Positions 1 to 5,599 of a DNA stretch of 34,932 bases are shown one piece after another. The notes beneath the pieces are model-generated. The model saw nothing but the letters and a program-made list of their open reading frames with translations. It did no database searches and was not told where the DNA came from. This stretch comes from UBA2100 sp964399345. GTDB lineage: Bacteria > Patescibacteriota > Minisyncoccia > Phycocordibacterales > UBA2100. Position 1 is the first letter of the stretch, and each line of letters opens with the position of its first letter. A program made the position numbers and the translations under genes. Location: positions 1 through 34,932 of the forward strand of contig CAYNQE010000006.1 in NCBI GenBank assembly GCA_964399345.1, read 5' to 3'.

Positions 1-508
1 TCACGCCACGGTCAGCTTCCCCATTAAGGGTCAAAAATATTTTCCCGTCTATAAGCTGGACGGTCTTCACTTTGAAGTAGGTCACAAACACTGGCGCTGG
101 GCGCCACGTTTCGTTCTTGTCGATACCAGACAGCTGGTAATTATTCAGCCAGCTAATAACTGCGTAGCCGATTTCGTCTACATCGATGTAGCGTGGGATT
201 TCACCAATTTTACCGGTGTCGTCGATCACGTGATCCCGAAAGTAGAGTGCCGAGCCCTTTTTCTTTCTTAGGCTCCGCTCAGTCTTAAGTTCGTGGAAGC
301 GGGAAATGCTGTCAGTTTCCAGTAGTGCAGCGTCCAGAAGTTTATTTGCTTCCTCAAGGGCTTCTGAAAAGACCAAAAATTTAGTACGCTGAGCATCAGC
401 GGTAGGCGCTCCAAAGTGGAGTGGCAAGCTTACATTAGCTTTCTCAGTTATTGTAAGACCGTCGGGGCTGATTTCAAAATATAGTGTACCGAGTGGAAAT
501 AGTGTCAT
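1..508 (-). CDS. Hypothetical protein, 3' end beyond window
   Basis: An open frame of 169 codons runs from ATG at 508 to the left edge of the window without a stop, so the C-terminus is missing. The product begins MTLFPLGTLYFEIS. It is mixed charged and hydrophobic, with no signal peptide or membrane segment, and I do not recognise a family. The start is supported by a GAGGTGA Shine-Dalgarno-like sequence 5 nt upstream and by a TTGACA/TACTGT promoter further upstream on the same strand, giving a leader of about 38 nt. This conventional leader contrasts with most other genes here. The gene diverges from the 16S promoter. Codon use is somewhat more GC-rich than in the genes to the right, which might suggest an accessory gene. 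Function unknown. Confidence 0.75.
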   Translation of the reverse strand, partial: MTLFPLGTLYFEISPDGLTITEKANVSLPLHFGAPTADAQRTKFLVFSEALEEANKLLDAALLETDSISRFHELKTERSLRKKKGSALYFRDHVIDDTGKIGEIPRYIDVDEIGYAVISWLNNYQLSGIDKNETWRPAPVFVTYFKVKTVQLIDGKIFLTLNGEADRGV

Positions 509-552
509 ATCTGTCACCTCGTTATGTTGTTGTTAAGGGTCTGCTGCTATCG

Positions 553-581
553 ACAGTACCTAAAAACACTTCTTGTGTCAA
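553..581 (-). promoter_or_regulatory. Promoter of the 1-508 gene
   Basis: On the minus strand a perfect TTGACA (576-581) is followed after 17 nt by TACTGT (553-558). Transcription would start near 546, giving a leader of roughly 38 nt that contains a GAGGTGA ribosome-binding site. It lies back to back with the 16S promoter. Confidence 0.6.
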
Positions 582-597
582 TAATCACAATATATCC

Positions 598-625
598 TTG
601 ACCTTACTGGGTATATCCGTATAAT
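598..625 (+). promoter_or_regulatory. 16S rRNA promoter
   Basis: TTGACC (598-603) and a perfect TATAAT (620-625) are separated by 16 nt, upstream of the 16S gene. Transcription would begin near 632. No second rRNA promoter of similar quality is visible before the gene. Confidence 0.75.
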
Positions 626-631
626 AGCCCT

Positions 632-952
632 TACGTCTGCGTTGGCAGAAGTATGTATTTTGATAATTAAATATTCGATTTAAATTTAGTTTTACTTTTT
701 TAAAAGTAAAGTTAGATAGCAATCATCACACTTTTCAGTACTCACTATAGGAGCGAGTGCTGGAAAACAAAAATAACAAACTTTGATATTTATCATAATA
801 TCAAGACTTGTTTATTCCTGACCATTTTGACGAATGGTCACAAGAATTCTTTTTACGCAAAAAGAAACCAAGAAACAAAAGGAAGCCATCTTTATCCAGG
901 TGGAATGTATTTTCTTTTGTTTCGTTCACTAACAAAATATGTTCTACATATT
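632..952 (+). other. Structured 16S leader
   Basis: This 320-nt gene-free stretch contains a series of inverted repeats: a perfect 9-bp repeat at 691-710, an imperfect 12-bp stem at 732-743/755-767, a stem at 781-805, and a perfect 8-bp stem at 819-826/833-840. They are followed by the 5' strand of the long 16S processing stem at 910-929. The arrangement fits a pre-rRNA leader. I see no ORF with coding character. Confidence 0.6.
910..929 (+). other. Pre-16S processing stem, 5' strand
   Basis: This 20-nt segment pairs over its full length, with three G-U pairs, with 4008-4027 downstream of the 16S. The two halves enclose the whole intron-containing 16S, as expected for the RNase III processing stem of bacterial pre-16S rRNA. 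The mutual complementarity also defines the outer limits of the transcript. Confidence 0.75.
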
Positions 953-1868
953 TTTAATTAGAGTTTGATCCTAGCTCAGGGTGAACGCTGGCGGCATGGA
1001 TAAGGCATGCAAGTCGAATGGGTTTAGACCCATGGCAAACGGGGTAGTAACACGTAGGAACGTACCTAGAAGTCAAGAATAATCTGGAGAAATCCAGGAT
1101 AATACTTGATAGTCCCGCAAGGGTAAAGATTTATCGCTTCTAGAGCGGCCTGCGTAGTATCAGCTTGTTGGTAAGGTAATGGCTTACCAAGGCTAAGACG
1201 CTTAGGGGAGGTGAGAGCCTGACCCCCACCATTGGAACTTAGACACGGTCCAAACTCCTACGGGAGGCTGCAGTCGAGAATCTTCCGCAATGGACGAAAG
1301 TCTGACGGAGCGATGCCGCGTGATGGATGAAGCACTTCGGTGCGTAAACATCTTTTATGAGGGAAGAAATTATTGACATTACCTCATGAATAAGAGGCTC
1401 CTAATCATGTGCCAGCAGGAGCGGTAATACATGAGCCTCGAGCGTTACCCGGATTCACTGGGCGTAAAGGGTGTGTAGGTGGCATAGTTAGTCGTGCGTT
1501 AAAGCCCGGGGCTCAACCCCGGAATCGCGTGCGAAACGGCTAAGCTAGAGTGTGCGAGAGGTCTGTAGAACTCATGGTGTAGGGGTGAAATCCGTTGATA
1601 TCATGGGGAATACCGAAAGCGAAGGCAGCAGACTGGCGCATTACTGACACTGAGACACGAAAGCGTGGGTAGCGAATGGGATTAGATAGATCCTGGTACC
1701 GCATTATAATAGTACCGAAGGTGTCCCCTCGGACCGAGAGGTTCGAGTGTGCATCCAGCTATATCGGGGGAATCCTCAAATCATTATGAGCTCACTACTA
1801 CTCGACTTGAGGGAATCCCGAGGGAAGTATCGGCGTTTTACGCTTGATACCCCGTAGAGACTATGAAA

Positions 1869-1895
1869 TTGAGTCAAGATAGGAGGTGCTATAAT
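1869..1895 (+). promoter_or_regulatory. Possible promoter inside the group I intron
   Basis: A perfect TATAAT (1890-1895) lies 10 nt before the endonuclease ATG, with TTGAGT (1869-1874) 15 nt upstream of it. It could drive the intron ORF separately from rRNA transcription, but the same bases overlap intron core structure, so chance is possible. Confidence 0.3.
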
Positions 1896-1905
1896 CTTTA
1901 TTATC

Positions 1906-2667
1906 ATGAAAAGATATTATCAAGTGCCTTTGTCGGATCGTACCAAAGAAGTAATTCTTGGTACCTTATTGGGAGATGGTTCTCTCAAGAAGCAGAAGAA
2001 CTATGCAAATGTCAGAATACAATTCAGACATTCTGAAAAAGATTCAGAGTATTTTTTCTGGAAAGCAAAACAATTACAAGAGATTGCAGGAAATAAGAGT
2101 GTAAACTTACAAAAACCCGATGGTTATTCTAAGAATAATAAATTGCGTTTTTTAAGCAGAGCTTTGCCTGCACTAACTCAATTACACGAACTAACACACA
2201 AAAAAAACACACTTCGCATACGACGAATGTGGCTCAATAATATGACGCCACTTTCCTTGGCGATTTGGTGGTGTGACGACGGCTCGTTAATTGGAGAAGG
2301 AGGAAGAAAAGGTGTGTTCTGTACAGATGGATTTGATAAAGAATCTGTTAAAGTGCTAGCACAATACCTAGATAAAGTATGGAATATCCGTACTAAAGTT
2401 GCACCAGTTGGCCGTAAAAGAGACGGTAAACAGGAGCAATATTGGAGACTGTGGATACAGTCACCCGAGGAACTTAAAAAGTTTCTTCGTATTATCATTC
2501 CGCATATACCTGTTAAGAGTATGTTGCGAAAAGCCCTTCTATTGTATAAAGATTCTCAACTTCAACAACGCTGGATATCTGAAGTAACTTCACTTAGTAA
2601 CTTCTCTGAAACTGAGATTCTTTCAGAATTGGAAAAGAAAAAAGCAAAGTGGGAAGACTACAGATAA
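1906..2667 (+). CDS. LAGLIDADG homing endonuclease of the group I intron
   Basis: The 253-residue product carries two LAGLIDADG-type motifs, ILGTLLGDGS at residues 17-26 and SLAIWWCDDGS at 117-127. That is the spacing expected for a single-chain LAGLIDADG (LAGLIDADG_2-like) enzyme with two active-site acidic residues. Such enzymes cut the intronless allele at the insertion site to spread the intron, and some also act as maturases that help splicing. The gene lies wholly in a peripheral loop of the group I intron. The ATG at 1906 is the first in the frame. An AGGAGG lies about 20 nt upstream, too far for a normal ribosome-binding site and probably part of the intron structure. The frame is intact and both acidic motifs are present, so the enzyme may be active. 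It has no membrane or signal segments. Confidence 0.92.
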   Translation: MKRYYQVPLSDRTKEVILGTLLGDGSLKKQKNYANVRIQFRHSEKDSEYFFWKAKQLQEIAGNKSVNLQKPDGYSKNNKLRFLSRALPALTQLHELTHKKNTLRIRRMWLNNMTPLSLAIWWCDDGSLIGEGGRKGVFCTDGFDKESVKVLAQYLDKVWNIRTKVAPVGRKRDGKQEQYWRLWIQSPEELKKFLRIIIPHIPVKSMLRKALLLYKDSQLQQRWISEVTSLSNFSETEILSELEKKKAKWEDYR

Positions 2668-3307
2668 TGATATAGTCCAATCTTTATGGTGACATAAAGC
2701 ATAATAATATTATGACCCCAGTAGTCCACGCCCTAAACGTTCCTCGCTGGTTTTTGGAAGTATCGACCCTTTCAGAGACGAAGCTAACGCGTTAAGCGAG
2801 GCGCCTGGGTAGTACGAACGCAAGTTTAAAACTCAAAGGAATAGACGGGGGCTCGCACAAGCGGTGGAGCGTGTGGCTTAATTCGTCATTAAGCGAAGAA
2901 CCTTACCGGGGTTTGAAACCAAACTGCACGACTAGAGAAATCTAGTTTCCTTCGAGGGTGTTTGGCAGGTGATGCATGGCTGTCGTCAGTTCGTGTTTTG
3001 AAATGTTCCCTTAAGTGGGGTAACGAACGCAACCCTCGTTGTCTGTTACAAGTGTCAGGCGAGACAGCTCCCTTACGGGAGAGGAAGGTGAGGATGACGC
3101 CAAGTCAGCATGTCCCTTTGACATCCCGGGCTGCACACGCGCTACAATGATAACTACAACGGGGCGCGATCTCGCAAGAGTCAGCAAATCCTATAAAAGT
3201 TATCTCAGTTCGGATTGAGGTCTGCAACTCGACCTCATGAAGTTGGAATCGCTAGTAATCGTGGATCAGCTACGCCGCGGTGAATACGTTCTCGAGCCTT
3301 GTACTCA

Positions 3308-3755
3308 CAAATAACTGTGCCTGGCAGCACTACAATATGCCAGACTGTTAAAATCAGTCCCTCTCCTATAGGCAACGGCCTATAGATAGAGCGTAGCAAA
3401 CGGACAGGACGCGTCTCGCGAGGGAGCGTCTGAAGGGTCCTAGTAGCAAAAGACAGCCTTCCATGTAGAAATACATGATAACCAAAACGATGTATACGAC
3501 TCACTCTGGTGGGTTTTGAGGAAGTATACAAAAAAATCGTAGTTGGATGTCTGGAATGGTAGGTAGAGTGACCCAGGGAGATCTCGTGGTATGAAGAGGT
3601 TATGTAAGTAACCACGAGAAGTCAGCTGAAGTCGTAGTAGTTGTTCAAAGGAACAATGAAGGACAAAACCGAATTAAAATTAATTTGGACTCGCGTAGTA
3701 CGGGAAATCCGTTTGCTACGTGGGAACGCAAGATAATAACCCTTATCATTGCAAT
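3308..3755 (+). mobile_element. ORF-less group II intron in 16S (position 1398/1399)
   Basis: The segment separates GTACTCA from CCGCCCGTC and carries group II landmarks. Domain V is a 34-nt hairpin (3691-3724) with a CGC triad at its positions 2-4, a continuous lower stem, a two-U bulge (3713-3714) on the 3' strand and a GAAA-containing loop. Domain VI (3728-3752) is a 9-bp hairpin with a single bulged A (3748), and the intron ends in AU exactly 7 nt later. An AAGTCAGC-GAAGTCGTAGTAG-type segment at 3619-3640 is typical just before domain IV. Domain IV is reduced to a 14-nt palindrome at 3672-3685, with no reverse transcriptase. The 5' end does not begin GUGYG at the expected junction; the nearest GUGCC is 9 nt further in, at 3317. 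Junctions are therefore inferred, with a 1-nt ambiguity. Confidence 0.82.
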
Positions 3756-3885
3756 CCGCCCGTCAAGTCAGGGGAGCTGGGAGTACCCGACGTCTGTCTT
3801 TATGGCAGCCTAAGGTAAATTCAGTAACAAGGACTAAGTCGTAACAAGGTACGGCTACCGGAAGGTGGTCGTGGATTCATTCCGA

Positions 3886-4030
3886 TTGGAAAACGGTCTA
3901 TACTCAGTATGGACTTTATCGACGATATTCTGTGTCTCAGCTGAGCACAGAAGGTGTAATAGTGTTGGAAACGTATACTACACTTGGCAGCCGGGGAAGA
4001 CCGGCATGTGAACGGAACAAAAGAGGAAGC
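3886..4030 (+). other. Structured 16S trailer with processing stem 3' strand
   Basis: Between helix 45 and the 3' processing strand there are consecutive hairpins: about 3896-3915, a near-perfect stem around 3928-3953, one around 3954-3984, and GCCGG/CCGGC around 3989-4005. The strand at 4008-4027 then pairs with 910-929. No CCTCC sequence occurs anywhere in this trailer. Confidence 0.65.
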
Positions 4031-4057
4031 ATTCAGTGATGATTAAATCAATATTTA

Positions 4058-4100
4058 CGCGCAAGACCCGCAAATTCTTTGGATTTGTGGGGTTTGTGCG
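4058..4100 (+). terminator. Long hairpin ending the 16S transcript (putative)
   Basis: 4058-4077 and 4082-4100 form a stem of about 18 pairs, allowing G-U, with a short loop. There is no strong T-run immediately after it, so it may terminate weakly or serve as a processing site. It separates the 16S unit from a distinct promoter for tRNA-Ile. Confidence 0.45.
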
Positions 4101-4129
4101 TTGTATGTGGGGTATATTTTTGCTAATAT
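4101..4129 (+). promoter_or_regulatory. Putative promoter of tRNA-Ile and the NlpC-like gene
   Basis: TTGTAT (4101-4106) and TAATAT (4124-4129) are separated by 17 nt. The predicted start, near 4136-4138, coincides with the first base of the tRNA. Confidence 0.5.
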
Positions 4130-4137
4130 TCCGACAC

Positions 4138-4211
4138 GCGCGATTAGCTCAGCTGGTTAGAGCGCACGACTGATACTCGTGAGGTCCTAGGTTCGACTCC
4201 TAGATCGCGCA
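4138..4211 (+). tRNA. tRNA-Ile (GAT)
   Basis: A cloverleaf folds with acceptor GCGCGAT (4138-4144) pairing with ATCGCGC (4204-4210) and discriminator A at 4211. The D arm is TAGCTCAGCTGGTTAGAGC, and the T arm carries GGTTCGACTCC. The anticodon stem CACGA/TCGTG encloses the loop CTGATAC, so the anticodon is GAT, isoleucine. CCA is not encoded. The gene occupies the usual bacterial 16S-spacer position, but no 23S follows; instead a protein start codon lies only 2 nt after the discriminator base. Confidence 0.95.
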
Positions 4212-4213
4212 CA

Positions 4214-4660
4214 ATGTTTAAGATTGATTTAAAGCGCACTTATCGTGCAATGATAAAGAACAGCGTTGGAACAGATTTATTTAAAAATCTATTTGTTTTA
4301 AAGGACGGAGAATCTATTGATATATTAGACGGAGGAGATCTGTCCTGTTCTTTTTTCGTTTCAGGGGTACTGAGTTACTTTAATTTAGTAAAAGCTCCTC
4401 ACGCAACCGTCAGTGGGTTGGTTAGAGATCTAGAAGAATCCGGGTGGACAAAGACTGAGAAGCCAAAGGAAGGGGATATAGTAGTTTGGGAAGCTCAGGC
4501 TCAGACAGGAGATGAGTTACATAAACATGTTGGCTTTTATATTAGCGAGAGAGAAGCAATAAGTAATAGTTTTATAAAAAAAGTTCCCGCATTGCACCAC
4601 ATAACATTTGAAGACACCAGGAAAGTTGAAGTGCTATACACTAATTCAATAATTAACTAA
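4214..4660 (+). CDS. NlpC/P60-like cysteine peptidase domain protein
   Basis: The 148-residue protein has the order of an NlpC/P60-type papain-like fold: a candidate catalytic Cys45 in LSCSFFVSGVL, a PKEGDIVVWE strand (residues 84-93) typical of the family, and a candidate catalytic His105 in HKHVGFYIS. Such enzymes usually cleave peptidoglycan stem peptides. There is no signal peptide, so it may act on imported muropeptides or be exported differently; a CHAP or related fold is possible. The ATG at 4214 lies 2 nt after tRNA-Ile with no ribosome-binding site. The next methionine, residue 13, is an alternative start but would drop conserved-looking sequence only slightly. Downstream is a convergent terminator, then a YfiH-like gene and a Mur ligase, which supports a cell-wall role. 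Confidence 0.65.
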   Translation: MFKIDLKRTYRAMIKNSVGTDLFKNLFVLKDGESIDILDGGDLSCSFFVSGVLSYFNLVKAPHATVSGLVRDLEESGWTKTEKPKEGDIVVWEAQAQTGDELHKHVGFYISEREAISNSFIKKVPALHHITFEDTRKVEVLYTNSIIN

Positions 4661-4667
4661 AGAGAAA

Positions 4668-4695
4668 CCGCCCACTCTAGCTAAAGAGGGGGCGG
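4668..4695. terminator. Bidirectional terminator hairpin between convergent genes
   Basis: CCGCCC at 4668-4673 pairs with GGGCGG at 4690-4695, extended inwards by ACTCT/AGAG. It sits between the stop codons of the NlpC-like gene and the minus-strand YfiH-like gene, and can serve both directions. Confidence 0.65.
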
Positions 4696-4699
4696 CAAC

Positions 4700-5536
4700 C
4701 TAATGGTGCTCAACCAAGACGAGATTCCTTTTGTTGGATCCGTCACGAGAGTGACTTGCCCATAAAGGCTCGCCACTTTTGTCCTTGTCAGAAAAGGTAT
4801 CAACTTGATCTGTGGAAATAGAATCTGGCGGGATACCGAGTTTTTCAAGCTCGGCTTTAACAAATTCCACCATGTTGATTTCTTCATGGACGATTATCGG
4901 GCGATACGGATAGCGCACCTTGCACCAATTTTGTAGAGCAAGATTTTTCTCCCCATATTTCTCATCATCGATACGGTATTGAAGACCGGTTCGAATTCCA
5001 CATACGATAGCCGCATGTAAGTGGGATCGAGATACACGGCGGTGATGGGCTTTGGTGATAATATTTTGAATCACACTGTAACTCTGTAAGGCAAATGTTC
5101 CAATTCGATTGGAGTCAAACTGAACCAAATCCTTTAATCCACAATGTGCAGCAAAGACATATTTGCCCGAACCGTCATAAATAATTACAGTTGGACAGTC
5201 TCCGCTCATCAGGCCAAAACCTTCTCCCGGACCTATCCGAACGCCATCGGCGTGAATACCTCCAAAGACCTTGGTGCCGTTTAAAGATCCTTCGCCCTTG
5301 AAATGGTTTTGTGGGGCTATTAGGCCGTTCATTTTATATGGGACTGGTAAAAATAACCGCTTGGTCGTGGGAGATAGAAGATCCACGATGGGTTGTGCCC
5401 AATTTGGCTCGCTCCGATCTAGTTTCCAATTTTCTCCACCGCTTGCCCCAAATGCACGGATAGTCATGTTCTCAGTGCTTTCGATGTCCAGTTGAGCAGG
5501 GCTCTTTCGAGTCCTGGTATTTAAAAGTACGTTCAT
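4700..5536 (-). CDS. YfiH/PgeF-like (DUF152) protein
   Basis: The 278-residue protein has the signature of the YfiH/YlmD family, once called multicopper polyphenol oxidases. IHADGVRIG (94-102), SGDCPTVIIYDG (111-122) and VFAAHCG (127-133) supply the conserved His95, Cys114 and His131 metal or active-site residues. The end reads WASHSRDG...NKRNLVLVEHH, where the family normally has a Y.S.RRDG..GR motif. E. coli YfiH (PgeF) removes mis-incorporated serine from peptidoglycan precursors, and other members act on nucleosides, so the substrate here is open. A Mur ligase lies directly upstream in the same orientation, which favours the peptidoglycan role. The start has an AGGAG ribosome-binding site 7 nt upstream and a strong TTGACA promoter, one of the few conventional leaders in this window. 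Confidence 0.75.
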   Translation of the reverse strand: MNVLLNTRTRKSPAQLDIESTENMTIRAFGASGGENWKLDRSEPNWAQPIVDLLSPTTKRLFLPVPYKMNGLIAPQNHFKGEGSLNGTKVFGGIHADGVRIGPGEGFGLMSGDCPTVIIYDGSGKYVFAAHCGLKDLVQFDSNRIGTFALQSYSVIQNIITKAHHRRVSRSHLHAAIVCGIRTGLQYRIDDEKYGEKNLALQNWCKVRYPYRPIIVHEEINMVEFVKAELEKLGIPPDSISTDQVDTFSDKDKSGEPLWASHSRDGSNKRNLVLVEHH

Positions 5537-5571
5537 CTCTTTACTCCTAGATGTTGATGTTTGCTACTTCG

Positions 5572-5599
5572 ATTATCTATAATTTCTAGGTTTTGTCAA
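5572..5599 (-). promoter_or_regulatory. Promoter of the YfiH-like gene
   Basis: On the minus strand TTGACA (5594-5599) is perfect and GATAAT (5572-5577) follows after 16 nt. The -35 overlaps the 3' end of the Mur ligase gene. The leader is about 30 nt and contains AGGAG before the ATG. Confidence 0.65.

Larger units (their letters stand above)
1688..2714 (+). mobile_element. Group I intron in 16S (position 793/794)
   Basis: Removing 1688-2714 restores an uninterrupted ATTAGAT/ACCCCAGTAGTCC 16S sequence. The 5' exon ends in U and the intron ends in G, as group I splicing requires. The core is recognisable: GACTAT at 1859-1864 pairs perfectly with ATAGTC at 2672-2677 as P7, and the 3' segment has the classic GATATAGTCC form. 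Upstream lie complementary P4-P6-like segments around 1767-1830. A 7-bp hairpin with a GTGA tetraloop at 2682-2699 fits P9. The endonuclease gene sits in the peripheral loop between the two P7 strands. I could not assign P1 confidently. Confidence 0.9.
953..3885 (+). rRNA. rrs: 16S ribosomal RNA, split by two introns
   Basis: Universal 16S signatures appear in order: GAGTTTGATC at 961, GCTGGCGGC near 987, ACTCCTACGGGAGGC near 1254, the 530 loop near 1409-1430, GGATTAGAT ending at 1687, ACCCCAGTAGTCC from 2715, ACTCAAAGGAAT near 2831, and the decoding-site CCGCCCGTC at 3756 followed by AAGTCGTAACAAGG. The exons are about 953-1687, 2715-3307 and 3756-3885. A group I intron interrupts E. coli position 793/794 and a group II intron position 1398/1399. 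Joined exons total about 1.46 kb, a compact 16S. Helix 45 is present (GGCTACC-GGAA-GGTGGTC), but the following tail reads GGATTCATTCC instead of GGATCACCTCC, so the exact 3' end is inferred. The 530-loop pseudoknot bases are changed on both sides but still complementary. Confidence 0.95.

Noticed and set aside
2962..3150. A 62-codon plus-strand open frame inside the 16S exon
   Set aside because: It is entirely within conserved 16S sequence.
3235..3615. A 126-codon minus-strand open frame across the 16S 3' part and the group II intron
   Set aside because: It lies antisense to conserved rRNA and intron structure and has no protein-family character.
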